Shown piece by piece: positions 41,976 to 52,732 of a DNA stretch of 64,000 nucleotides. The notes beneath the pieces were generated by a model. The model was given only the letters and a program-made list of their open reading frames with translations. It was not told the origin of the DNA and did no database searches. Each line of letters starts with the position of its first letter. Position 1 is the stretch's first letter. The DNA comes from Mastigamoeba balamuthi. Taxonomy: Eukaryota > Evosea > Mastigamoebida > Mastigamoebidae. The DNA lies in the NCBI GenBank assembly GCA_902651635.1, contig CACRSC010000041.1, forward strand, positions 147,999 to 211,998, written 5' to 3'. Both the position numbers and the translations under genes were made by a program.

Positions 41976-42552
41976 CTGATATAATATCGACACAACCACC
42001 TAACCACCATTGATGAATCCCAGAGGGAAACGAAACACACACCAACCGATTGCTTATCAACAACAGATCATCACCATTTTCCTTGCATTGGTAGCTCTGT
42101 TTTTCGTCACTCAAATTCAATAGCCTTGAACGGACCAATTTTCGTACTCAGGGGAGTCAGATGCCTGGAGTAATCTGCCAGGTAATCGAGGATCATGAAC
42201 AGTGTCCCTGGATGGAGTCAGGTGTGCTCCGTCTCTCTCACATCTGAATGGCAGGGGTGACGTCTCACACTTCTGCCCTGATGTGGCCAAACCCTCAGAC
42301 TGCTCGTAGTCCAGACTCCCAACAGGTGAACCATCCATTCAAAGCTCACAAACGAGAGCTCTCAGAGCTCCCGTGACAAATCACTGAACACATCCAGGGA
42401 TTCAACTAATTACACAATGGTAAAATAACCATGATGAATGAAACACTTCACATTGTCCACAAACTCGAAAAGCAGCATTTTCTGCACCCCGTGATCACTT
42501 TATCTCCTATTTACATTTGCACTGAGTGGTTGAATGAAGATTCCTCAGCAAT
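41976..42552. other. Convergent intergenic region
   Basis: About 575 AT-rich bases between the stop codons of the kinase (plus) and DUF5695 copy B (minus). No gene or RNA recognised. Confidence 0.4.
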
Positions 42553-45500
42553 TCAGTTGCTCTTGTGCACAAGAACGACAGTTGAGTTGGTGCCAAGCCT
42601 GACGCTCCAGCCGCCAAGGAGCTTTATTGCGGGGGAGTCCACGGAGAACGCCTCCGAGTCCATGGTTTTCCCATCTCCCAGGCGAATCAGTGCCGAGCTC
42701 AGAACGCTTGGCTCCATCGGTGCGAGCGTTAGCTGAGCAACAGCTGGCAGTGCAGAAGATACAGGATAGCACAGCCTTTCAATTTCTCCGGCATCCAGTG
42801 TGACCCACATATGCAAATGCGAAACAAACACCCGTTGGCGGTACGCGTCCCTGGGCACAACGCACTCGTACTGCGCCTCCGATGCGGCAACAAACTCACA
42901 ACCAAAGCACAGGCGGCCAGTCTCGGCGAGAGGCGCCTTGGAGTCTACGATGTAGGCACCGGCATTGTAAGTGTACCCAAAAAAGGCGACTCCATAGTCG
43001 CCGTTGAATGGCTCCCACACATTGTACTCGGGGTCAGAGAAGAAGTGCATTGCAGCGAAGCCATTCCGGTCGATGTTGCCAACGACCCCGTTGGCACCTG
43101 CATAGCCAGCGCGGAGCAGCTGGAATGAGGTCGGACTGTCAGGGTCCCTCCTGAAGCCGTCCAGCAGCACAATAGAGTTGAGACTCGCGCCGTAGTGATG
43201 GAATCCACGTCCAATCTCAGGGTAGCGTCCATAGATCCAATCGTCGAAGTACCGCCTGGCAGAGCCGCTCCAGCCCCAATGCGCAACAACAGGCACATAT
43301 GCACGAACGACATCCAGTGTTATGAGGCGCTTCTCCTCGAGACCACGGTAGGCCATCCATTGGTACACCTCCTCCTGCCCCGTCGAGTCCCAGGGCATCT
43401 CGCTGCCGAATGGGTACTGACGAGCCGACCATCCATCAATCCTCCAGTCCATTGCTTGGTTGATTGAGTTGACGAGGTCTGACATATTCTCGCGCTTGCA
43501 GTCACGGAGGACTTCCAGGAACACACTCCCGTCCATCAGACCCCACTGGGCATAACCGGGCGCAGACGTGTTCATCGCCATAATAGTGAAAACTGCCTTG
43601 TTGAGGTACCAGTCCCACGAGTGCGCGAGTTGAGCAGCCAGTGGCTGATAGAGACGGGCTATGCGATACAGCGACCAATAGACAGCGACCTGGTGCGGAT
43701 AGTTGTACGAACGCCATGTCGACATACAACGGTCGTAGTCCCAACCAGACGTGATAGTGTAGCACTTCGGGCATCGACTCGGGTCGTAGTAGAACAGAGA
43801 CGCTTTAACTGAGCCATCCAGTCCCTGAAGTCCACCGTACAGCCTCTTCGTTGCGTACATATCCAGCTGACGCACCTGAGAAACAGTGGGGCGCCGCATA
43901 GACTTCATAGCCATCAACAGGTTCGGGCCAGCGCCGCATTCGTCACTCAGACCAGAGATATACACGAGTGGATCTTGTACCACCATCGACTCCATTTCTG
44001 TATCCCACGGAAGGAACGTCCACGTGCGGTTGAATGGATCAGACTTATCATCGAACCACTGCTTTTTTTCGTGGTGTAGCGCAACCCTGTCCACAGCATC
44101 TCTCTGAGAGGAAGTGGAATAGTAGTGAATCGTGTGCCCGGCTCTCTTGCACGAGCTTGCGTAGTTTACTGAGACCCGCGAGAATCCGAGCGTCTTGGGA
44201 ACCACGTTGTACACTGTGCGAAGCCCCTGTCCTCCGACGATCTTACCAGAGCTTACCAGCTGGAGGTCGATAGCCCCAGAGGGCGACACAGTGACCGAGG
44301 AGACGGGAGAGTCGCTCATGAGCACGAGCTTGGAGGACTGGTCTGCGGTGAGGATTGTACCTGGCAGGGCCATGGCCACAGGAACGCCGTACTTCCTGAC
44401 AGTCGACTCCACCTCGGCGACGCTCGGAGCCAGCGCGAAGACGAATCCGTACGTCACGCTCTTACCCGGGGGCAGTGTGACCTGTGTAGGTTTGTTCCAG
44501 AGAGTTCCCGTGCTCTTCCAATCGCTGGCAGCCCATCCGGCGCTGTGCACGACCCACTCATAGACGCCCTCGAACGTGATGCCCCTGGCGACATAGTGAT
44601 CCTTGAGAGGCCTCCACGCCTCGAACGTCGTGCCACGCTCCGGAAGGACGACGAGAGCAGACCCGCGGCCGTTGAGGCGGACAATCTGGACCCATCCGGC
44701 CTCCGCGCCGACGTAGGGGTCTGTGATCGAGCACGTGCTGTGAGCTTCCTCGAGAGTGCGCCCAGTCCAGTCATTGTTGCTCGGCATCGCAGCACCGAAG
44801 CCAGATACCACCACGCTGCTTTTTCCTGGGTTGCTTAGTGTGAACCGCAGAGCAAGAGCCCCAGTGCACGTCTTCACCCAGCGCCTGGTCACATTCAACG
44901 GGAACCCGTCACCGAACGTGCGCGTCAGATCGACCGCGCTCACCGCCTGCTTTCCTGGCGCGAGAACAGCAACGCGCTTGATAGAGGCTTTTGAAGACCA
45001 GAGAGTACCGTTGCCAGCCCCAGTCCGCAATGTAACATCGCCAAACTGGTAAAAACGTCCACTCATGCAGCGCAGCCTGTCTGATGAACCAACAGAGAAA
45101 TCGAAGCTCTCTCCCGTGGGTGAGAGTCTCGTGAGCATGCCAGTTGTGGGACCAATGCCGATTGTTAGTCCGCCGATATCGTGCAGAATGGCCCCGTCGA
45201 TTTCCTGGCTGGTGTCTTCCATCGGCGAGGGGGCATACAACTTCGATTCTTCTGCGTACAACGCAGCAACCTCGCCAGCAGAGAAGGCTCCCTCCCACAC
45301 GGTTGCCTGGGAGATCGCGACCCCACTGAGCGGATTGTTGGGATTGTTGAAGTCCGGGCCCCCCGTTTCGTTATTTTGCGCCCCGATCAGAAAACTGGTC
45401 GTGTTGTCTGTGTCGAGCTCCACACTGAGCTGGTTATTCAGCTTGCCGTTGGCGTAGACCTTGGCGACCTCTCCGTCATACGTGTACATCAGATGGCGCC

Positions 45501-46077
45501 ACGTACCAGACTGCAGCGGGCTCTGGCACCATCCCAGATCGGCCCCGTAGTGGACAACAGCCCCACCAGAGCTGTCGGAGCCGAAATTCAGGGCGATAAC
45601 TGCAACGGTGAATCCGCGGATACCCCACGACACCAGCGTGTTCTCCACTCGCAGATCAGAGTTGCTGTTGGCGAACTGGTATGCCCAGACTGATATTGTT
45701 CGTGCACCTTTCCCACATACGGAATTCGGGGGACGTGGCCCTGCGAAAGTCGAAACAGTATAGTCAGAGAAAACCGCCGAGGGTTCATCGAGGTGCATGA
45801 AAAAGGGCAGCGAACCAATGTACGCCGTATTCGTGTTGGGGTTGAAGGCCACCGCCTTTATGCGCCGCCCTGCTGCGCCGGAGAAGGAGACCAGCTGCGG
45901 AAGGCCAGCAGGTTTGAATTTGCTCCCGGATGTTGGGTCGGCCCAGTCACTGGCCACAGAGGTTAACGTCGAGGCGCTCAGAGACCAGACGGGCGTGCGC
46001 CCAGCGCTGGCATGGGCAACAACACAGAAGAAGGCCAGCCAAATGAGTGTCCACACTGTTGGCACCATTGTTGCCAT
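42553..46077 (-). CDS. Secreted LamG-like plus DUF5695 protein, copy B
   Basis: Paralogue of the gene at 1606-5150. The main exon is 42553..45740, exactly 3188 nt, the same as in copy A. 45741-45815 (75 nt, GTTCGC...TTCGCAG) is an intron at the same phase-1 position; it has no stop, so the whole frame also reads through. Spliced length is 1149 residues with exon 1 at 45816..46077. Start ATG 46077 gives the signal peptide MATMVPTVWTLIWLAFFCVV; an in-frame ATG 22 codons upstream is less likely. Domains as in copy A: LamG-like lectin fold, then DUF5695 with HWGWSGSARRYFDDWIYG and EPFNGDYGVAFFGYTYN. The two copies are similar along their full length but differ in synonymous sites throughout, so the duplication is not very recent. 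Confidence 0.82.
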   Translation of the reverse strand: MATMVPTVWTLIWLAFFCVVAHASAGRTPVWSLSASTLTSVASDWADPTSGSKFKPAGLPQLVSFSGAAGRRIKAVAFNPNTNTAYIGSLPFFMHLDEPSAVFSDYTVSTFAGPRPPNSVCGKGARTISVWAYQFANSNSDLRVENTLVSWGIRGFTVAVIALNFGSDSSGGAVVHYGADLGWCQSPLQSGTWRHLMYTYDGEVAKVYANGKLNNQLSVELDTDNTTSFLIGAQNNETGGPDFNNPNNPLSGVAISQATVWEGAFSAGEVAALYAEESKLYAPSPMEDTSQEIDGAILHDIGGLTIGIGPTTGMLTRLSPTGESFDFSVGSSDRLRCMSGRFYQFGDVTLRTGAGNGTLWSSKASIKRVAVLAPGKQAVSAVDLTRTFGDGFPLNVTRRWVKTCTGALALRFTLSNPGKSSVVVSGFGAAMPSNNDWTGRTLEEAHSTCSITDPYVGAEAGWVQIVRLNGRGSALVVLPERGTTFEAWRPLKDHYVARGITFEGVYEWVVHSAGWAASDWKSTGTLWNKPTQVTLPPGKSVTYGFVFALAPSVAEVESTVRKYGVPVAMALPGTILTADQSSKLVLMSDSPVSSVTVSPSGAIDLQLVSSGKIVGGQGLRTVYNVVPKTLGFSRVSVNYASSCKRAGHTIHYYSTSSQRDAVDRVALHHEKKQWFDDKSDPFNRTWTFLPWDTEMESMVVQDPLVYISGLSDECGAGPNLLMAMKSMRRPTVSQVRQLDMYATKRLYGGLQGLDGSVKASLFYYDPSRCPKCYTITSGWDYDRCMSTWRSYNYPHQVAVYWSLYRIARLYQPLAAQLAHSWDWYLNKAVFTIMAMNTSAPGYAQWGLMDGSVFLEVLRDCKRENMSDLVNSINQAMDWRIDGWSARQYPFGSEMPWDSTGQEEVYQWMAYRGLEEKRLITLDVVRAYVPVVAHWGWSGSARRYFDDWIYGRYPEIGRGFHHYGASLNSIVLLDGFRRDPDSPTSFQLLRAGYAGANGVVGNIDRNGFAAMHFFSDPEYNVWEPFNGDYGVAFFGYTYNAGAYIVDSKAPLAETGRLCFGCEFVAASEAQYECVVPRDAYRQRVFVSHLHMWVTLDAGEIERLCYPVSSALPAVAQLTLAPMEPSVLSSALIRLGDGKTMDSEAFSVDSPAIKLLGGWSVRLGTNSTVVLVHKSN

Positions 46078-46935
46078 GGCTTGGTGCAATGCGAACGATG
46101 TTAAAACAAACACAGATTTTTTGCGCACTACCAATTTACCCAAGAATCACCGAAAGACGAAAAAGAAACGTGGTGTGGATTATTGACTAAGAAGACGTGA
46201 TATCGGGTAATCAACCGATGCCCAGTATGTGGATTGAGTGGGTGAAAAAGGCGACACTAGTGGCTGTACTTTTTTCTCAAATCACCGTGTTGGAGAGCAG
46301 AAGGAAGTAGATTTCTTCCTCATGACCTACAATCGCAAGCATCGTATTTCTTCAGCACCTGACGTAACACGGTGAATCAAGGGAAGGCTTTTCCTTCGAG
46401 AAAGCCTTGGTGCAATGAACAAATCATCCAAGATCATTTGCCACACCTCGTCCTTTGAGCCCTCTTCTGACTATCACTTGTGAGTTTTTCGGCCTTCTTT
46501 GATGACACAAGGCACCCAGTTTTCCTGACAATCTAACTGCACTGTATCTCTAGTCGGCTGCCTGTCTCCTCTGAAAATGACAGGCCCACCCCCTGGAGTG
46601 AGGAAACCCCACCCCCAGAGACTCGAGAAATCTGCTCACAAAGGGGGGGCAGATCACACGTAGTTACTGTCTTGAGGCCCAAACGCAATGCCGTCTGCAT
46701 CAGTGTGCTCTGTGGCTCTCTGGACGTGAGGGCAGTTTGCTGTCAGTGTTCTAAGATCAAGAATGAGAAGAACACAGGGCCTTCTAGGAAACGATCATGT
46801 CATTATCTCCTGGCTCTCTTGGCTCTCCTGGCTCTGATCAGAGACCTCTTCTGGCAGTCGTAAGCAACAGCAGCAGCAATGTTCTTGTGCTGGTCTTCTT
46901 TCAGGTGTTCCTTCAAGCATTCACCAACTGACAGA
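46078..46935. other. AT-rich flank without recognised genes
   Basis: About 860 bases leading from the DUF5695 copy B promoter to a single N at 46936. Composition falls clearly below the GC level of the flanking genes. A 63-codon frame at 46672-46863 has Cys and Leu clusters but no family match. The N probably marks a contig join. Confidence 0.4.
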
Positions 46936-46936
46936 N

Positions 46937-47373
46937 CTGGACATGTTCAATGCAACAAACCTGATCCCGATCAGCATCCAGCAGGTACTCATCTACAAAG
47001 CCAAGGCAGCTGAGCACAAAAGGATGGGTAAGACTGTGGATGTCTTGATTCCCATGAAGTTCAACGACCTTAAGAACTTCGTTTTTGCCATCACGAGGCC
47101 ACTGGACATTTATGCATCACAGCTCTTCGATAAGAGATCATCTTGTACAAGGACCCAGACCACAGCCCGAGTTCTTCATCAAGGTCATGAAGCTCCACGA
47201 GAAGATTGATAAGCTCACGAGTTTGTTCTTCCCTGACACTGTAGATGACGAACTCTGCATGGTATGGACAGGACGTCTTTCGGGCCTCATCAAGTGCCAC
47301 CTTGAGGGATCGTTTCTCTCGGGCAGAATTCCGTCAGTCAAGATGGACGAACTCATGAATTGAACATCTGACA
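46937..47373 (+). other. Unclassified coding-like fragments
   Basis: Two overlapping plus-strand frames have protein-like composition: LIPISIQQVLIYKAKAAEHK in the first and FFIKVMKLHEKIDKLTSLFF in the second, ending near 47362. They look like parts of one helical protein, perhaps from a mobile element, but I cannot place the family. The region starts right after the N at 46936, so its left end may be missing. Confidence 0.3.
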
Positions 47374-47389
47374 TCACAATTCACTAGGA

Positions 47390-48070
47390 AATATATGTGC
47401 TGGCATATGTGCCAGGCAAGATGCTGGCAGCACAGCTCAGCCATCGACTATGCCAGCAGCACAGTGTATGCACCAGCATATATGCCAGCATCACTTTAAG
47501 TGCATTTATGTGCTATAGCAGATCCAGTTCCACTATGCAGTGCTATGCATGCTCCGCTACATAGTATAGCAGAAGTGAATTGCAGCAGCAGTGTGTAGCA
47601 GCACCTGTGTAGCTATGATAGCAGAACCAGATCTGCTATGCAGCATAGCAGAGCCTATGTAGCAATGCATAGTGGAGGTACCTCTGCTACGCATTGCTAC
47701 ATTTGCTTTGCTATGCAGCATAGTGGAGGTACCTCTGCTATGCATTGCTATATCAGCTCTACTATGCAGCATAGTGAAGGTATCATTGCTACATGGCATA
47801 GCAAAGGTACCTTTGCTACTCTGTATAGTGAAGGTACCACTGCTACACAATGCTACATAGGCTCTGCTACACAGTGCAGCAGAGGAACCTTTGCTACATG
47901 ACGTAGTGAAGATAGGTGTAGTGGCATGTAGTGATGGATGAGTCTGCTACACTGCAGAGCAGAGCCTATGTAGTGATGTGTAGCAAAGGGTAATCCACTA
48001 CACAGTGCAGCAAAGGTATATGTAGCAGTGCATAGCAGAAGTAATTGCATAGCTAAGTGTAGCAGAAGCC
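47390..48070. repeat. Array of short palindromic TAGCA/TGCTA repeats
   Basis: The stretch consists of degenerate units built from GCTATGCAGCATAG, GGAGGTACCTCTGCTA and similar pieces, alternating TAGCA and TGCTA so that each unit can fold on itself. At 47398-47500 the theme is ATGCCAGCA. Units are about 30-60 bases and drift in sequence. Related units recur at 52545-52670. No open frame of note runs through. This is either a minisatellite or nested copies of a small hairpin-type element. Confidence 0.65.
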
Positions 48071-48125
48071 TGAGTAGGTGAGCAGTCTAGATTTTGCCAG
48101 CTGGCTGATTTGCACTTGATGTCAT

Positions 48126-51100
48126 TTGTGCACTGAGACAGTGATGCAGAAGGAACTGAGTGGAGCAGGCAATGCTGCAGGAACAGAAGAGCAAGACCAG
48201 GCGAAACACACAGCTGCAGTTCAAGTACAGGAGAGGGAGGACGGGGAGGACAAACTGTATCACTGCAGAACATGTAACAGGTACTACTCAACACAGTGTA
48301 ACCTGCAGAGGACTGGCCACATGGGTGGTTGCCACTGCCCCAAGAAGTGGAATGGAACATCTGGAAGATGGTCTTCTCTGTTGGTAACTGACAGGGCTGC
48401 TGTATGAAGCCAGGCCAAAGCAGCAGAGAACAAACGCCAGTATGTTGTGGGCAGCTCCAGCACAGGTTTGTACATATTAAAAATCCTATAAGTGAATTTT
48501 AACAGATATAACTATTTGGCAAAATAAACACAGCATCAAAGAGAGATTGAAACAGCTTGAGCCAATCGAGACAGTTCACTTCCATAGTGGCTGAAGCAAT
48601 GGAGGGCATTGTGGTGGACCAGGGGACCAAGCAGAGGAAGACAGGAGAAGAGGAAGCAGAGAACCAGGAAAGATAACAGGAGGGCGTCTGTGGGGAAGCC
48701 TGGTATGCAGAAGGGACAGCAGACCGAGAGGCAGTGCCACAGAGCTCATCTGAGGCAGAGCAGAGTGATGCAGGGACAGACGGCATAGCACTGCAGAAGG
48801 AGAAGCTGGAGCTCACAGCACAGGTGAGTTCGGAGGAGCCCAAGTACAGCTGTGTTAAAGAACCTCAGACAGCACTTCAGACACTCAGGAAGTACCAGGC
48901 AAGAAGAGCAGAGCTGCAGGAAGCAGAGAGCAGCATTGAGACGAGGTACAGGGAGGCCATAGAGCATCCAGGGTCTGGAGACTACCTGGGACCAGTGCTC
49001 AGGACAGTGCAGAGGCCTCTGGAAGCCCTGCCTCTGGCCACACCAGAAGGACCCATAGCATCCCAGCTCGTCATTCCAAAGGAAGTCCTCGCCCTCTGGA
49101 AGTTAGAGGGCAAGCTGACTGATGCTCAGATCGACCTGGTGGTTGCCTCCATCAATGGAAGGAAGAGAGCCTCAGCCACAGTCTCTAGCTACATCAAGCA
49201 GGAGTGCACTGGAGTAATACCCCAGGTGGGACCAGCAGTGGGAAAGAAGCTGCACAGCAAGCACGTCCTTCACAGCATCATTGGCTGGCTGCACATCGTG
49301 CTGAACATTGCGTGCATAGCACAGACGATTGTAGTCAGAGCTCCAGAAGAGGTAGAGAATGCAAAGGCAGACGTAGTGAACGAGTACTTCTTCAGTGCTG
49401 GGTTTCAGGAAGTGTGCCAGAGCCAAAACACTGCACAAATCCCTGGGGCGAGAAGGAGAACCAGTTGTCATTGCTCTGCAGGAGTACCATGACAAGGCCC
49501 AAGTTCACAAGGAAACCGAGGAGTCGTGGCTGGTCAAGATCCTGAACATGACAAGGAATTGTGCAGGGTTTCCCATGAACCAGCTGCTGCTGGGAGAGCT
49601 GAGCGGGCTGCCAAATGATATTCATGATGCCAGGGCCGACCTTTTGCCAGAGTTCCTGATCCTGTCTCGAATGGGGGTTAGAATGCTGTGTGGAGATCTC
49701 GGATGTGCTGGGTTTGTTGTATGCCTTTGTGGTATCACAGCAAGCAGACACCATGGAGCAGTGCAAGAACGTGTCTGTGAAATCCCCAGGGGGAAGGAAG
49801 TCTGACAGGCCATGCACAGACTGCCTGAGCAGTCACAAGGACTTCTTTGACCTCAAGCTGACTGGGTGGAAGCCAAGAGATGTAGTGCACTCCTGAAGGG
49901 CAATAGAGAGGGCAGCAAATTCGCATACTGTGGTGGCTGCGCATGCTGCACTAGAGGAAGTGGCCCTGACCATGACAGCTATCATCAACCCCACGTTCTT
50001 CTACATAGAGGACCCGTTTCTCTCAAGAGAGCCGATGCATAAACTGCCATGGGACATAAAGCCAGTCCTTGCAGCTTTGATGCAGAGCAGCAGTGTCCTG
50101 GACGAGACAGGAAGAAGAATTCTGGGCAACAGGATTGTGTGCCTCAGGAAGAAGAAGCTCAGAAGCAGCATGGCCCCCAGACCAGTCACGGTCTTTGAGT
50201 CATGGAGGTGCTATAAGTACTTCAATTTCGCTGCTGTGGCCCAGATTCTGTTATGGGGACTGGTCCCGGATGAGTGACTGGAGTACATGTGCCTCACGGG
50301 GACAGTGCACTCACTCCTGACCAGTGGAACTGTCTCGGTCAAGTGATGGAAGCTGCTGCTGAATGTTATGGGAAGGCGACAGCTGGAGCAGCTGCAGGAG
50401 ATCTGTCCAGAGCAGGCGGAGAACAGTGGTGCAGAGACGAAGAGACACCCAGAGTATGGACCATACAGGCCTCTGTACTACAACCACCTCCCATGCCACT
50501 TCTCAGACAACATAGAGAGGTTTGGGCCACTACCAGTCGTTTGTGCCCAGACACTGGAGTTCATCCAAGGAGTGATTGCCAAGACAGCATTGAGGAACAC
50601 ATGCAATCCAGAGATATATGGAACCTGAATGCATATGGCCAGTACTCTGCACAGTCTAGCAGATGTCCAGCAACAGAGGAGCACCAAGAACGTGGAGCAC
50701 TTAATGGCAGCCAACACCATTGTCTCAGAGCCGAAGAAGGCAACGTGGTACAAGTGCCTGTACTACAACCTGCCCCTTGGGGAAGGAGCAATTGCTGTTA
50801 GGCTTCTCCCATTCGAAGACAAGAAATGGTCTGGGGATCACGAGCCACTGTTGAAGGACGTCTTTAAATTCAAGGAGATCAGGTCTGTTCAGTTCTCACA
50901 GGAAAGGCAGACTAGACTGGCTCTGTCAGTGTGCTGGTACTCAAAGTGCCTGCAAGGACTCGTCTGGGAGAGCCATTTCCCATCAAGTACCGGAGTTACA
51001 CTGAAGTTGCATGGAGGTTCTCCAGCATTCATCGAGTTGCTTGGAAGACTGTTCCTTTTCAGTCTGGTAGCGGTGCCAAGCTGCAGAGTTGAACTTTCTA

Positions 51101-51210
51101 TGTTGTCCCAAATCGCCAAATACAGAAGTGAAGCCCAACAACAGAGGGGAAAACTGGAGTCTGAATATCGTTTCTATTTTTTCTTCTTGCTGGGGTTTGG
51201 GGGAACATAA
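48126..51210 (+). mobile_element. Decayed mobile element, family unresolved
   Basis: Several successive plus-strand frames look like one long protein that no longer reads through; it is broken in several places. An N-terminal zinc-finger-like segment (YHCRTCNRYYSTQCNLQR) is followed by helical blocks (LEAL-rich, KLEGKLTDAQIDLVVASING) and a C-terminal part with LPCHFSDNIERFGPLPVVCA. The last resembles, weakly, transposase-like proteins common in fungi and protists in which a similar HF...DIxRFGP block occurs. The composition is well below the GC level of the host genes. It is bounded on both sides by TAGCA/TGCTA repeats (47390-48070 and 52545-52670). A plain DNA transposon is my best guess; the family needs a profile search. 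Confidence 0.4.
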
Positions 51211-51319
51211 GTGCAAAGAAGAAGGTGCTCTCCAACAACAGAGGCAATTCCCGGGGGAAGACGCCATGCAGGTACAATTCCTGGAGGGAATGGCTTCTCT
51301 GGTTTTCCAAGCACGGCAG

Positions 51320-52067
51320 TTAGGAGACCGACCTCCTCCAGGGCACTGCTTGTCCAGTCCACTTCATACCGTAGGAGTACTCGTCCATGATGCCATCTGC
51401 TGCAGTACGCCTAACCTTGACGTTGCTGTGCCCAGCCAGCCATGCACGTCCTGTGTACACCCCGTCATACAGGGTGGGGTTTCTCCATTGATCCACAGGA
51501 AGGCAGCAGCAGGCCCTTGAGACAACAGGCAGAAATGCCTGTGCCAACTCCTGAAGGAGATGGTGCAAACAGTGCCAGTGGGGGAGCTGGTCTGAAGGGA
51601 CGACTCCTTGATGTTTCCATGGCCACTAATGACCATCAGGGTGATCCTGCTCTGGGCACCCCTGAACTCCTTCCTTATCAAGTCCAGGGTCTCTGCGATT
51701 CCTGTTGATAGACAGTAAAAAACAAGTTATTCAGACACAATAAGTGTATGAATGGATGAATCATACCATGAAAGGGAATGCACCACAGGATGCAGTTGTG
51801 GCTCTGAGCAGAGTTATTAAACCCTATCATATTCCATAGAGTGGCACTGTAAGGCCTGTTCTGCTTGAACCAGTCCGTTTCCGTGACGATTATGACATCC
51901 TCTGCAGCTGGACAGGCCAGACGTCTGTGCCTCGCAGAGCTGCCTGCTGTGATGAGTGCCCCACACTCACACTTGCAGCGCAGAACAGTTCCACAAGCAA
52001 AGCAAGTCCACAGCTGCTTGGAATATGCATCAATTCCACAACAAAGAGTGATCTTACCTGGTGGCAT
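51320..52067 (-). other. Minus-strand coding-like segment with zinc-ribbon-like cysteines
   Basis: Frames on the minus strand include a Cys-rich block (CFACGTVLRCKCECGALI, about 51940-52010), then TETDWFKQNRPYSATLWNM. An intron-like gap near 51711-51765 (GTATGA...CAACAG) joins PFHG to IAETLDLIRKEFRGAQSRI, followed by LMVISGHGN. The chain is plausible as part of an element-borne or host gene facing the plus-strand element, but start, end and function are unclear. ISGHG recalls the His motif of caspase-like proteins; I see no matching catalytic Cys context and do not claim it. Confidence 0.3.
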
Positions 52068-52544
52068 CTCTGATCAAGCAAGGGCCCCCCATTTGATTCA
52101 TTGGGCAGCTGCTGTTGCCACACACCAGAGAGAATGGAGCAAGCTTCCTCTCATCAGGCCTATTAGTCCATAGTGTACATCCAAAAGCCCAAGAAATTAA
52201 CAACTCACTGAGACATTGTGGTTTCCATCAGCTTGTCCTCCTGCTCTGTTCCCAGTGCACTAAGTGCAGCTATCTCTGCTTCGTACAATGTGCTGGTGCT
52301 GGACTTCAGCAGCTCCTCATCTTCCTTGGTCAGTAGATCTGCCCTGAAAATTGTGAGTTACCTCTTTGTACTGACACTTAAACAGTGGCATACAGTGGGC
52401 CTGCCCAATGCAAGTGGTGTTCAGAGTGGTCAGCTGGTTGCTGTACATGTTGCGCATATGTGCAGTAATGCACAACACTGCTCATCTTCCTCAACCAGCA
52501 GGAAGAAGTGCAATGTGGAGAAAATGACATCACTTTGATTTTGC

Positions 52545-52670
52545 AAATATGTGTGTAGCAGTGCGTAGCGGACCTTCTGCTATGTGCCACTACACAATTG
52601 CCCTCTGCTATGCAGCATAGCACAAGGCACCTGAGCACTATCTGCTATACAGCACAGCAGAGGATATCTG
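52545..52670. repeat. Second cluster of TAGCA/TGCTA hairpin repeats
   Basis: Contains TGTGTAGCAGTGCGTAGC, CTGCTATGCAGCATAGC and CTGCTATACAGCACAGC, the same unit type as the array at 47390-48070. Together the two clusters bracket the decayed element and the minus-strand segment, which suggests a common insertion history or preferred nesting site. Confidence 0.55.
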
Positions 52671-52732
52671 CCTATCACGCCACTATTGATGTCATTTAAC
52701 AGCTTTTTCGAAGGTTAAAAACGGTGTGCATC

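Noticed and set aside
47390-48070. CRISPR array
   Set aside because: Units are degenerate and palindromic, with no constant repeat, no spacer regularity and no cas genes; the DNA is eukaryotic.
51590-51640. Caspase-like ISGHG motif on the minus strand
   Set aside because: Five residues are not enough; no catalytic Cys block in proper context could be placed.
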